Origin: Stratiolaelaps scimitus
Lineage: Eukaryota > Arthropoda > Arachnida > Mesostigmata > Laelapidae
Reading direction: 5' to 3'
DNA length: 64,000 bases
Assembly: GCA_019614645.1 (NCBI GenBank)
Contig: JABWDB010000001.1
Location: forward strand, 4,464,001-4,528,000
Below, piece by piece: positions 46,011-58,904 of the stretch. The position numbers and the translations under genes are program-made. Numbering within the stretch: the first letter of the stretch is position 1; every line of letters begins with the position of its first letter. The notes beneath the pieces were generated by a model. It was not told the DNA's origin. It made no database searches and was given only the letters and a program-made list of their open reading frames with translations.

Positions 46011-48012
46011 GCCTTTACGGGTGCGTTGCTTCTGAAGATCGCTTGAATGTTTTTCAGGAAAGATATTCTATGAAAAGCCGTCACGCGAAAGAAATTTGGT
46101 CCGAAAAAACCTTCATTCAGGGAATGTTCTTATCAAATGAACGACATATCCCTCAATTGAACAAGAAATAATACTGAAATTAACCAGTTCAAAATGTAGG
46201 GATTCGGTGATTTCGTGTACGCGTTCAAGACGGAAGAAAATCGTTATTATTCTCACTGGTGATGTACTATCTACAAAACGAAGGGTATTCCTTTCGATAA
46301 ACGATAGATACCATTATAATAGTAAAGCAGATATACGAGTTATCGATAATTGCTATATCACAGTGATTCAGCTAACATATATGGCCACCCTGAATATATA
46401 CAACCAGAATTACGTGGCATTTCACAATCAAGTGAACATGGAAGAACAAAAACCCCGAGCTCCGTTCCCCTCGTCAGTTTTCTTAAATCCACGACCGGTC
46501 ACTAGCGAGAACTAGGGCATATAAAATGGAAGGCAATAAACCTCAGCAAGGGTTGATGCCTAGCGTTTCTAGGCTCTGTCAGGTTTTTACAGTTGGTGTG
46601 TTGGCTGGTGTATCACATCGGCAGGAAGAAATGCAAATTCTGGAAGGATTGTTTGAGCAGAAAGAGCTCCGTTCATTGGGTAGCCCAATGAGAGATACGG
46701 GACCCTTCAAATCCGTTCAATCCATAACTGCTTTGAAGACGTTGGATAAACTAGTAGTTACACAGTATGTAAGCGCAGCTGGCTAAGCAGGTGAATGTAG
46801 CCCGTGCGTGATCGTTTGAGGACAGGCGATTTTGCTGCTAATCTGCTTGCCTCTGGTGGGAATAGGGGTATCTTAAAGACCGAATGACCCGCTGAAAAAG
46901 CATTCGACAGAAAAGTTATCGATTAGTGATGGCTAAAATGGCCTGAATGAGGAAGACTTCCAAGAAGATGATAACGTATTTGCTTTGAATAGAAAACTAA
47001 TTACTTTTTGCTCTCTCTCTCTCCCTCTCTCGCGTTCTCTAGCAGATGTATTGATCGAGACTAGGTATACACAGCTTCCGACTCGAATGAGACCTTTTTC
47101 AAAGGCTTGTTTGTGCATTTTTAATTGATTCATTCTGTTAGCTCAACCCTGACTGACTAATCCACGATATTCGATTTGATTCTATCTTAGCGATGCAAAA
47201 TCGAGGATTATAACATTCCCAACATCTACGAGTTGGCGAACGTCTCCTTTTTTATAGCGAGCTGTCTGTCCACAAAACGTATCGCTTAAATGCTTATCAT
47301 TCGAGTAGAATGCTTGCGTGACTCGGAAGAATCTAGAAATCCGGAAACAACAGAACTGTTCGGATAATTCTGGTCTCTCAGTATTGCTCCGAGCATAAAT
47401 GAAGCCATCATATTACTCTACCCGGACGCGAACACTAGGCGCTGACGGACTATCACGGATCCGAACAGAGTTGCTGATAGATTAGACCATCGTTTTTCGA
47501 GTATACAGGTGTACTGCGATTCCGTTGGCCACCCTTCCATTGGTCCAGACGCCTTCGCCAGACCCTTTCTTGCAGACGGTATCTTTGCGGACGTTTATTT
47601 TTAGGATCCTTCTCGAGGGCGCAACCTGAAAACTTCTACTCTGCTCGGTCGATGTGCAGCGGAGTGAAGGGGCAACGTATATAGAGTAGGAATACTCTAT
47701 AAAAACGTCTCTCGAGCTTATGGAACAGTATTTACTGCTTATACCGCTGCTTAGATCCACAACGTAACGTTTTCGAATGTATCTATGAATAAAGTCATAA
47801 CATTTCGTGCGCATAAAAAACGCAATGACAAGATATGCAATCGGCCAGTTCCTTTCCTGAGGGACCTGAATGATATTTCTATGATTTCAGTTACGCCTTG
47901 ATCTGAATTAAGGTAATAATAATTCGAGCAGAACAAACACTCCGAATTGAGGTCGTACGCCGACTCCTGCCAAAATCGTTGCACAATTTGCATGGTCATA
48001 CGTTTCAAGGGA
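45030..48012. other. Intergenic stretch, no gene recognised
   Basis: A (TA)n run lies at 45973-46009 and a (CT)n run at about 47010-47040. The plus-strand frames at 46207-46515 and 46526-46786 follow one another. The second starts with ATG and gives an 86-residue peptide containing VSRLCQVFTVGVLAGVSHRQ, with no recognised domain. Confidence 0.45.
45973..46009. repeat. (TA)n microsatellite
   Basis: Pure TA run of 37 bp; flanks not symmetric. Confidence 0.95.
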
Positions 48013-48222
48013 GTTCAATGTCATCTATGCAAGCATTCGTGTGCGCCTTCCAACCAGAGGAGACACGTGGGTGCACCTGCGGGTTTGATCCCCACCGTTA
48101 CAAATTAACATTAAGAGGTCCGCCTTATGAAGCAGCGCCAAAAGCAGTTCAACCGTCAAAAATATTGCCATCGCGAAACTCGACTCCCGATGTATAATGT
48201 ATTGATAAATGAATAAATAAAT
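48013..48222 (+). mobile_element. SINE-1 copy C
   Basis: It shares GCATTCGTGTGCGCCTT-CAA, AGGAGACACGTGGGTGCAC, the B box GGGTTTGATCCCC (48080-48092) and CACCGTTACAAATT with copy B. GAGGTCCGCCTTATGAAGCA, CAAAAGCAGTTCAACCGTC and AAAAATATTGCC continue the shared body. The tail is GATAAATGAATAAATAAATG. The A-box end is missing relative to copy B. Confidence 0.83.
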
Positions 48223-51200
48223 GGCTCTAATGAATGACGTGTTGTTTGAAAGTTGTTGTTTCGCCGCTCCGCTCAAGTGATAACACCTTAGATCACAGTT
48301 GAACTTCGTGGTAGACATCGTAGGAGGTCGTTGCATCACTACTTGTGCTGCTTACTTTAATACGTTGCCGTTGTAGCGTAACGCAGGGTAAGCACGCAGC
48401 GCGCCGGCGTTTTTTTCTTTGTTGACTATGTGTGTGCTGGTGAGAGGGAATTCCGTTATGAACCCAAAAACATCCCCGAATATTTATTCCTCCCCTAATT
48501 ATGTAAACGGATATAAAGTCTTACGAACCGAAGTTGAAGGAATCGGTATGTTTTCGCTCGTCTCAGTTATGTCGCGTCTCTGTCGCCGTGTCCTTAAAGA
48601 GAGTGCGCGCCACTGGACCATTGAATGGGTCCGACCCTAGTAGTTTACGCTCGATCACACTGAACTTCTGTAACGACGGCTGTGGCAAACTTCTTAACCA
48701 ATCACTGTACCACATAGACGATACCGACGCATGGTCAAACCGCGTTATTATGCAGCTGCCGTTCGCGCGATGCGAATAATTAAGAGAAAGTGTTTTTTTA
48801 TGCACTACGTAACGGGCTCCTTCAGATGGCAGGGGGGCGGACTTCACTACGACGTGCGCTAAGGAGAGTCGTCGTCAACTAGTGCAAAAACAACCAGTGG
48901 ATAGACGCCGGGCAATGAACCCCCAATACCGCCACCCCGTACGGCAAACGCCTAATAAGGGTTCAACGTTGCTAATCGCGCTACTGGGTGCAATACGTAT
49001 GCTCTACATGTGTGATGGATTGGTCGGACAGGCTTTTCATTTGGGGGCATGGCATTGTTCAAAATGAAGCTTTTTTTGGAAGAAGAACTTGCTTCATTTA
49101 ACGTCACCGCCGCTGGTTGTAAACTCAGAAATTAGCTTGCTTAATTGCGAGGCTAAAAGCATTATTTCCTGCTACTTTTCTGGGCACGAGGCTAGAAATC
49201 GCTGACTTGACTTCAGGTCGGCAATGTAGGTGATTCTCACAAGCATTGATCGCATCAGTTCGCTTAGAAATGAATGAATTTTCGTTTGTGACAGATTTTT
49301 TCATGGACTCCAATATGGGATTGAATTTGCCCTGAGCTGAATTATCTTTTCGTGTTCTCCAACGAATCGATTCAGGAGCTTACCGCGTTTCACTATCATC
49401 GGCGAGCAGTTGGTACCTTCCTCATAGCCTTTTCGAGAAAAGCAGCAATTTCGATGAGCATTTTTGATAACGAGCACGAGGCATATCGGTGATATGTATC
49501 GATAAGGCTAACGGGTATGTTGCCCACACGACGACGGCACCAAACAATGAAGTTCATCGACCGCGTACACAGGCTTCTGCGTGGTGTCGTCACATGACGA
49601 AAAACAGCGCATGACGACAGCTCATTTGATCAGCCGCTCCTGATCGGCTTCACAGACGCTTCGTATTTGTGGTAACGCTGGCTGTGGCAAAGGCCTACAC
49701 CAGCGGATATCTCTCATAACAGTCATCGGAACAACGACGCCCACCGGTGCTACATGATGTAACGATGACAATCCTGCTAGTTCTCGAAAACGGCTAGGCA
49801 GCAACTGCAAGATAACGTAAAGAAGCTTATCGCTAGCCTGAACGTGTCATAGTGATGAAAATCCCCACCCGTCGAAAGATAGGCTCGTATCAATTGATTG
49901 TAGTGTACTCGTCGTTGCGTAACCGGTGGACAAACACCGTACATTGGGCGCAGTCTGACTCTCGGCTACTGGTTTGCTCCGCTATGCTCCTAATATTCTC
50001 TATTGGTATTGACCGCCCCTGCCTTCGTTTTCCTTTGGCGTCTGCAACGGCCGTAAGCTCCCTTCCCTAGGAGGGGAGCCTCTACGATCAACGCCCGCCT
50101 TGGGCCGTGGGGATGGACTCGCGCAGCACTCGCGTGGCACCTCTCATCGTCATCGCCGCACGCTGCTTTGTGCCGACTCCACGACACTAACCTGAGAACA
50201 CATCTGCCAGCGCTATCGTCTCCACCGGAGCACATGTCATCAATATTTGAGGAACTCGAAACGACCTGAAACGGCGGTGAAGCGATTAACTTCGCTAGTA
50301 AACCCATCAACCTTACTGACCACAGTAGTCGCTTATAGACGGGAAACAGACAGTGGCGAAACAAACAACTGCGTTGTGCTAGGCGCTCGACACCGAAGTG
50401 ACACCGCAGGGCGGCACAGGCGCCACAGCTAATCCGTCATTCAAACAATAACGAAACAAGTTATTGTCGAGAAAATCATCAATATCGTTGTTTATATAAT
50501 ATACGCTCCAAAAGCATGATATTGGTGATGTTTGACAAAAATACGAAGGGGGCAACATCGACTAACGGAGTCCTATGAATTGAGCAAGATACAGCCAGCG
50601 CCTGTTCGTCCTTATTCTCTCGCTCGTTTCGTTTTGTCCCAGCGCTAGATAGCGGCAAATAGAGCAACCCCGAGCACTACAGATATCACATCCGCGGACC
50701 AGATCGGTACAGGCCTCGACGAATTGACCTCGGCCCCACCTAAACCCTTACCGTCGCCATCCTTCTTTGCTAAGGTGGGCTTGTTCTGGCGGCTACTTCG
50801 AACAGGATTAGAGTGGATCTTCGGAGAAGGATGGACAACTTTGTTGCACCCGCTCGGATTCGTGAAGGTCCTCCTTTAGTGAGCCCGCTGATATGAGATC
50901 AGTCTAACCTTGCTGTTGCTTCGCTGATATCCGGGAAATTTTCTTCTGCCGCCTGAGCTTCGCCCGCTCACTTGAGCATTGTACAGCATTTTTGAAGTTC
51001 AACAGAAAGCCACATTCAGCCTACACATAGTAATGGAGAATAGGAAAAAATCTGAGGTCCATTATTTCCTGTCTTTAATTTTACACCCTTCTGCGTTTTG
51101 CTCGGATTCGCATCATGTGAGATGGACAACGAGGTGAACACGACCATGAGTTACAAATCTACATCGAAATCATACACGAAGAAACGCGACAGAGACACCA

Positions 51201-54200
51201 TCGTGCTTAATTAAGTCATTATTTATATAATACGCATGTAATATATATATATATATATATTGAGCATGAAACTAAGCATTGAGCAACGATTTGATTCCAG
51301 GAACGTTACACCTACTTGAAAATCGACACTTCGACCGTTGGGTCATACCGGGCAATTATATACACCCATTCTGCGCAATCATCGACGGTGACAGTGAAAC
51401 TATAATAACACATATAATAACTAATTTCCCAATAGCTGCCACGAATATATCTTGCAATAGACACAACAGGCTGACATGTGACATGCTGTTGCTACTGCAT
51501 CGAGTCTACACCCACAAAAGGGTATAGTCGAGTGTCTGTAGTTAATTTCCTACGGTGCAATCCAGCCAGACTATTTCTATTTCGTTTAATTGAGTCTTCC
51601 CTGCCTGCTCCTAATCACTAGTTTCGCAATGCCCACGTTATTCAGTGTTCCATTACAGAAGCTGTTTTCTCCTCTGTTCGAGTTTGTGGCTGTCTGGCAT
51701 ACACGAAACTCACGGTCTGTGGATAGCAACAAGCGCTAGATTTATTTGTTGCCAAGGTTTCTAGCGCAATTTCGATCAATCACCAGCATGGACGACGACC
51801 GAAAAGCCATCTGAATGACTGATTGCGAAAGGAGGAGGCATTCAAAAACATGGTAGTCCTTTGTTTATTGTTTCAATCGTTTCGCGGCAGTAACCACTCA
51901 AAGACTAAGTTTATCATCGTGATGAATAGAGAAAACTGCACGCCAGAAGACTCTAAAACCGTTGGCTAGAATTCTAAAACGGTTCAGCTCTTAACTTTAC
52001 CATTAGTCTACAGTTCGAACAGTTGGAACAGACCAGACGGAACGAGGAACTTAGCAACTTGGTGGGCGAAAACTCAATGCAATCGAGCGTTGTTGTTGTT
52101 CTTCTTCAGGCACTTCCCTTATCGCGATGGCGGTGTTTCTACGAGAGAAATCCACGTGCCCACTGAGGCCGCGACAGGATATCTTCGGTTCAGCTTGCCA
52201 CCTAGTAAAACAATTTCACAATGTTTTTTTATGATACAGCGCACTCTCGCGAAGATTCGTCAGTTGTTAGCCTTCTAGCGGGTGCGCGCCAGCTGTAGCA
52301 ATACTTTATAGCCAGCTAACCGCAGGCAATACTAGTTAACAATCATCAGGCAACTAAAACATGTTCACACAACAGTTGTCTCCGTATCAATGCAGAATTC
52401 GATATGACAGAATCTCTCGAAATTGCCTGAGAGTCAGTCGTCATGCGAAATCCAGTAGAATAGGCTATTATGTGCTCGTGGATGTGTGTATGTGTGTGTT
52501 TGTCTATTTGGAGAAGCTTCTCTGTATGGACACCTAACAATGACAACAAAAGACTCAAGATACTGCACGACTCTGGTCCCTGCTCATTTGTAGGAAGTCT
52601 CATGGACTCTCCGTACGTCGTCGTTACCTCAATCTGTGCAGATGACCTTACAGTCATTGGGTCCTGCTTCCGACAGTGTATTTATCGTGACAGTCTGCAG
52701 TCTTGTGCAGTGAAGAGCAGCCACAGTCACTGTTGTGGCGGTTGGGCGAGACAGTGGGAGAGCACATTCACTGAGTCTCTTCCTTTTTCCACCGGACTCA
52801 TTGTGGTCGCTCTGTAGGGGTCTGAAGAGGGCAACCAGAGAGCCGACAATGTTTCCGTGGCCGCCGTGGCTAACGGTGGCAAAGAGAGCTTAGGGGCGTA
52901 TGGTGCCTGGACCTAACAGCTACGCAAGCTAGATCCTGTTGTTCTTCACAAAGATTGTACATTGTACGGAAACAAAAAAATATGGTGAAGTATGACCATC
53001 CATTTAAGGCGATTCTATCGGGATCAACGTGTCCTGGGTGTTCCATTCATATTGGAGTATATATAAACAGAATTAGACGCTGTTTCTCAGATACCTGCAC
53101 TTCTCACAGTGCTTTTGGTCACCGAGCTAATTCCATTGTGGGCCTCTAAGCGCTTCGCCAGAACACTCTGTCATTCTCGTCTGGATTCAGATGGAGTTCC
53201 GCACAGTGATCAGATATAACTTGCACCTTTTATTAATGATAGTTCCCACAATAGCGTATACGCATACTGGAAGGCTCGCGCACTCTCAACGACTCGGAAG
53301 GACATCGCTAACTATCGTTTTTGTGGTACTCGAATACCGAGCATTTACACTACACAGACGTACCGCGGCGTGAAATATCGGCAGACGGATTGCCCGAATT
53401 TCCCCTGCTTATGTATCAGTTTTGCCTTTGACAGCTCGATTCGACGTTGCCTGACATGCCGCTCATTACGCTTTCAGACAGACATAAAACTTTGATACTT
53501 GCTGTTAATAAAAACATACCCGCAACACAGTCATCACTCACACGATCGCGGCGCATCTGATCGAGCAATCGTACTGGCAATTAAATCATTAACATGCACA
53601 TCGTGAATGGGAACTTCAAGCGAACAGGGCAAGCAGCTGCTTTTGTCCATACTGTGTTCGCGATCGTCTACAAGATGTGAAATCCTCCTGGTAACTGAGC
53701 ACCCATTTATAATAGATGAACTATAATAGGGTGATCAAAATAGTCGACAAGGTCGTTCAATCAGTTTCGTTTTTTTTTTTTGGTAGCTTGCTATGGCCCG
53801 GAAACATGTCATAACTCCATGTGCTAAGAAAGTGTGTATGTAATAAACCAGGTTATAAAATGACATTTGAGCCCACATTTAGACCAAACAATTGCGCAAC
53901 AGCTTCGTGGATCACCCTGTATAGCTTCCGGCTAATGTGTGGTTACATCAAGAAATTGTCATATTGATCGAGTACCACAATGCAATATCACCGCTATTCC
54001 TCACAGACTATCGCCGAGGGGACTTGGTCAAAGTCCATATAACTTGGACCGCCTTCACGCTGTACAAGCCAAGCACCAACTTGCTATACAATGCCTTCAG
54101 TGGTGTTCATATTTTAGGGTTTAGCCTCATGCATTTTTTGTTAGATAGATGGATAAGAACGAAATAGCGTTTCTGCAAACGTGTATACCTATTTGTATGT

Positions 54201-54434
54201 AACGAGTTTTTGTTTCACAGGCTATAGATAGGTGGAGGGCCCCGTGCGATTTCCACCTTGTTTCTGTCCAGTTACACAAGTGAGTGTACATGTAACACAT
54301 TTGCTATGCTACGTGGTGACGATTTTGACCTAAGGCTCACGCATCCTTGGCAAGGAGCTCAAAATAACAAATGTAGGTTTAGCGATATGGGCGCAGTTTG
54401 AGACGTACTTCGTATTGACCTCAAGACCGTGTTG
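48223..54434. other. Intergenic stretch, no gene recognised
   Basis: A (TA)n run lies at 51240-51261. The 50315-50345 segment shares TGACCACAGTAGTCG with 4905-4935. Two minus-strand frames at 48563-48847 and 49622-49810 contain similar short peptides (LRSLPQPSLQKF and CRPLPQPALPQI), perhaps pieces of one repeat. CpG-rich segments at 49990-50430 have open frames without domains. Confidence 0.45.
51240..51261. repeat. (TA)n microsatellite
   Basis: Pure AT run of about 22 bp. Confidence 0.95.
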
Positions 54435-54519
54435 TAGGTTGACCCAAAAAAACTGCACACATATAAATTTCAATATCGGCTAAACTAAGTATGTTAACGC
54501 AAAGATTATTTAGTATGAG

Positions 54520-55523
54520 TTAGAGGTATGCGCCTCTTTTATTTATACACTGGTCCCAGAGTTCTGGCAGCCTTCTAACGGCTAGGTATGCACCATTTCT
54601 ATTCCCATGTATAACTTCATTATTTAAGGCCTCTCGAAGCAAATCGATGTTTACATACCTTTGGCCACTTATAGCCCTCTTTAATTGATGGAAGCAACCA
54701 TAGTCATACGGGCTTCAATCGGGAGAATATGGGGGGTGACGCCGTCGCTCGAACTGGCTGGCATTAAGCCTGGACCTAATTTCATCGGTACGATGTGCCC
54801 TAGTATTGTCATCGAACAGCCACACTCGGTGCTTCCTATTGCCATGAAAAATTATCCGAGTCCATTTTTTCTTTTGGGCCCAAAATCCTGTAGTAGTAAA
54901 TTCCGTCGAAATCCATGTCAAGGTCTGCCATTACTTTAGGTTCGAATCTATTTGGTATTGCTACCGCCATTGCCTGTCCACCTGGTCGTAGCCACTGTTT
55001 CAATTGATCTTGTTCCGGTCCCTTATACAGGCTAACCCATGTCCCGTCCACTACAACGGTATGCTCTAAGCGACTCTTTTGCTGCCTATATATCTTCAAA
55101 TTGTCTCGCGAACACTCCCAACGAATTTCAGTTGGCCAGGACCGAGTTCATGAGTGACCCATTTTGATCCATCCTCAGATCATTTTTAATAATTCGACAA
55201 CATGTTTCACGAGGCACGCCAATTTCGGCCGACAAAGCCGTCAATGACCAAGCTCTGGTCTGCTCCATGATTTCGATCCGTTCGTCGAATCGAGGTTCGG
55301 GAAGGGGTGATCGCCCTTGATGCCCATTAATGTCCCAGCGACTTTGCCTAAACTGCGCACACCAACGGTACACCTGTCGTCGACTTAGGGCATTATGTCC
55401 GTGCACACTAACCAAATCTTCGGTTAGTGTGCACGGACATAATGCCCATAATTTCAGCGGAACATTTCTTCTCTTGGAATGCAAAATTGACATTTTCCTT
55501 GTGAGAATGAAAGTCTGAGGCAC
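54520..55523 (-). pseudogene. Mariner transposase pseudogene (second element)
   Basis: Three frame pieces make up the transposase. At 55128-55523 are GHNALSRRQVYRWCAQFRQ and WSLTALSAEIGVPRETCCRI, the helix-turn-helix part. At 54836-55099 is VVDGTWVSLYKGPEQDQLKQ, with the first Asp kept but the usual DET changed to DGT. At 54715-54921 is HRVWLFDDNTRAHRT, then YSPD followed by a TGA, and the frame continues SPYDYGCFHQLKRA to a stop at 54522. A frameshift separates the first two pieces, a second separates the middle piece from the last, and a nonsense codon sits just before the third Asp. It is related to the intact mariner but clearly a separate lineage. Confidence 0.88.
55388..55447. repeat. 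Perfect 26-bp inverted duplication inside the dead transposase
   Basis: The arms 55388-55413 and 55422-55447 are exact reverse complements (GGGCATTATGTCCGTGCACA at the outer end) around an 8-nt loop. The left arm reads as normal transposase (VSVHGHNAL). The right arm has replaced the expected sequence upstream of it. Confidence 0.95.
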
Positions 55524-55696
55524 CCGGTCCGCCAGTTGCTATTTCGAACGTCCAACGAAGCCGAATACTAGCGTTTTTGGCGCCGCCTACTTGCTAATTG
55601 TTGTGTCTCACTGCCCGCCAAACTTGAATTGAAACAGGCCCAATAATAAGACAACGGCGCAGGACGCTAGCAGTGTCATTTTTTTGGGTCAGCCGA

Positions 55697-58600
55697 ATAT
55701 TATCGATAACGTTTGAATTTGAGTAATTTTACTCATACACTTCGCCTATGTATGTTTACATATAAGCATTACGATTAGATAATTAAACGAATATCGAACA
55801 TGGCAGTAGTTGCGTCAATAAGCGCGACAATGAAGATTGTGAAAATTTTGTCTTAGAACAGCGGAGATAAAATGTGGTTGGAATATAATGTACACATTGT
55901 AGTTTATTCCACCGAAGCTCCCAACAGCAACCGGCCTAGCCGAATCATTGTTATGATAAAGATATTGTCTTTTTGCCGCGGTTTGAGCGCGACGTAACTC
56001 CTGTCGAAAAATGGAATTGGAAATATGCGTATTGCAAAAAACGCCCTCTAATACTTTGAGCCTTGTAGAAAAGAGTCGGCATTATTTTATTTGATTTATA
56101 TATAATATTTTTATTTACGTAGTTTATTAACAAATATTTACATTGTTAGATGAGGGGCATTTTCCCAAGCGTCATTCCGACCTAGGTAATATTATGAATT
56201 TACTTTGTATTTTTACCGTTTTGTAACCAGGTAAAGTTTTAGAACTGCAGAGAGCTAGAAGTGGCCTGTTCCAGATGATTGCTGCCGCAACTTTCGGCCC
56301 TTGTCGCACATAAGCCGTATATTCCCGCGGGATCACTACTTCCCGTCTAGAATCGTGTATGAGACTTTTCAAGGGAGTTTCAACGAACGACGAGTGAAGT
56401 GCTTTATATGCCAGACTACCGATAGACCATTTGAAGACATCACTGGTGGTGCTCCCGTAAATGAACAGCCGTTATGCGCCAAGCATTCTGCGCGGAGCGC
56501 GGAGCTTGACCCACGTCTAGACCAAGGACTGCTGTAAGAGCACCGTATCGAACTTTTGGATACTTTGAATAAATGCCCTGTAAGCCCCCTGTCCGAGGCG
56601 TATATTCAGTGCCTCAAACCTGGCTCAACGAGACGACGACAGGCATGTAGTGGTGCATTTATAGGGTAACGTACAACACGCAATACATACATAATAGATG
56701 TGATCTTTATCTTTGGTTGCTGCTTTATTAAATATAAGTAGAACTTTTAACCCATCTTCGAGCTTACTTCTTGTCTGTTGTCTGCTAAATACTCCTGCAG
56801 ATTGTGGCATAGAAATTCTCGCACAATGACGATTCTTCAGTGTCTTGCTATAGCAATAACATTCCGACGTCTCTAGAAATATATATAAATATATATTTCT
56901 AGACGAAGCTAGAAATATGCATTTCGATGCCTAATGAGCGAGCGTATTTCAACCAACTCAAAGGTGCATAGCAAATGATATCACAATATCTAGCGAGACA
57001 ACGGGTTCAGGCAGCACTGACGTTTGCTCCAGTCATCATTTTATGCGTCGTGCATTCGAAGTCCAAATCTGTTGGCTCTCGACTCAAGCGTATAAATCGT
57101 ATATATAGTATTTCCACTGATTTCAGTGAAGGTGAACATGAATAACGAAAATCTGGTCCAAACATCCTACATTAGTCTAATCTTTCAATCTCATTACCCC
57201 TGCTGAAAGGAAGTCCCATACTAAATATTATTAGTCATCAATATTATAAGGCATTGTCGTCGCTTATTTGTTTCATCGAAACACCTTGTTCGAACTCTTC
57301 ATTAGTGCCTATCGTGAAACCGTCCTCACTCAAGACTTGTTCAGGTCCAGCTTCGAAGCGACTGCGACCTGGTCCGCTCCTATGCCATTAACCCGTTAAT
57401 CAAATGACCATTTATAACTTGAGCCCACCACTAGACCGATCAAATATGTTTGCAACGCTGACTAGGTGCAAGGTGACGCGTGTAGGAGGACGTTATGCTT
57501 AACCTAGCGAGTCTCAGTATCCACAGTTCAAACCTCCCCTCTCTAGAAACTCTCTATCGGCTGAATTCGGACTGCAGCGACGCGGAAATGCGGAGAAGGC
57601 ATGTAACTCATAGAAATGTAACATTTGACTATATATATCTGTGGAAGATACTGAGTTCAGATTTTGCAAGGATACAATCACCTCTATTCATGTATACTTA
57701 AACGTCTCATTGACACGCTGTGGCCGAGAGGTCGCTAGTCTGCTGCGCGAAAAGAAAATCCACCTGCATATAGTAATATTCTTTGATATATTAAGGAATA
57801 TATTGAAATTTCACTTGCTAGAGTTTTTGTTGTTGTTACGACGGTAAAACTCACTAAGGTTAGTGTTAAACAGCAAAGGGCAGTTCGTCTATACTGGAGC
57901 CTAGTAAGCTTATCGAAACAAAGCCCAGGTCGTTATCAGCACGAGCATCTGCGAGGAAACAGGCTTGAGAAGTTTTTGAACGTAATCTTTGGGCAGCTCA
58001 ATCGAATATAAGTGGAAACTGAGAACGGAACTAGTCCGCCCAGCAAACCAGGCACTGATATTGCTGTTATTTTAATAATAATTGCAAAATTGTAATGAAT
58101 AACAATTATAATATTATGTATGCTGAAAGACTCTATTTCTCGTCATCGCACAATCAGACATGTATGTGTGGGAGAAAACCTCGAGAGCGCTTACGAGAGA
58201 GAACTGCTATAGGACGGCAAATCGATCGGAGACTAACTGAAGACGTCCATACAATACGCCAAGAGTAAATAAGAGCTCTAGGTCAATTATCTTCTACTCG
58301 CTACGATCAGTCAACAATATTTATAACATTTCCGCATCCATAGGAGCTCCCATAGTATGGTCCTTACTTATTGAACCGTACCGGAGAGTACAACGGTGGA
58401 AGAAAACCTGAAACAATTTCAACAATTGATCCACCTACTAACAGAAATGAAGGCGAGTTTGTAAACAGTCTACCTGGGCAACCCGTAGTGATGCAGTTCA
58501 AGGCATCCCAAACTTGTTCGAGTTGGTCAGATCCGAGGTGGCTCGCCGGAGGGGTTTGTTCGCCGATGAACTAACGGCGTTGGTCTCAGACTCGACGTTT

Positions 58601-58804
58601 CCCCGTCGATGACATCACTTTCGTGCTCCGGAAAGGAGGTATCAACCCAACAGTAGAGACTACCATCGATAGACACCAAAACGAAATGGGCAAAAGATAG
58701 TTAATAAAATGATTAGAAAAGCAAGGAGTATATATATAACCATTGTCAATAATACCTAATGCAGTATATATATATCTAATATGTATATGTATGTATATAT
58801 ATAT
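55697..58804. other. Intergenic stretch, no gene recognised
   Basis: This holds a hairpin at 56872-56903. The open frame at 56301-56537 (plus) reads CFICQTTDRPFEDITGGAPV with no match known to me. TA-rich patches lie at 58725-58806. Confidence 0.45.
56872..56903. repeat. Hairpin with TA-rich centre
   Basis: TCTAGAAATATATA (56872-56885) pairs perfectly with 56890-56903 over a 4-nt loop. Beyond this the outer bases CG extend the stem after a 2-nt bulge. Confidence 0.9.
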
Positions 58805-58861
58805 ATAAATTTTCCGGGCTGACCCACAGCCAACATTTACCGTCCACGGTATTGCTTTCGG

Positions 58862-58865
<4 letters not shown>
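58805..58865 (-). mobile_element. SINE-1 copy D (3' part)
   Basis: The minus strand reads GCCGAAAGCAATACCGTGGA, CGGTAAATGTTGGC and TGTGGGTCAGCCCGG, running into an AT-rich tail. It matches the post-core segment of copy B (CGAAAGCGGCACCGTGGACG). It is bounded by TA runs on both sides. Confidence 0.7.

Positions 58866-58900
<35 letters not shown>
58863..58900. repeat. (TA)n microsatellite
   Basis: Pure TA run of 38 bp, the longest in the window. Confidence 0.95.

Positions 58901-58904
<4 letters not shown>

Larger units (their letters stand above)
54435..55696 (-). mobile_element. Second mariner transposon (defective), different TIRs
   Basis: The ends are inverted repeats sharing GG(T/C)TGACCCAAAAAAA (left about 54437-54453, right about 55678-55694). 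These are different from the TIRs of the 40.6-kb element. A clean TA duplication is not visible, so the exact ends are approximate. The element is full length but its transposase is broken. Confidence 0.8.
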
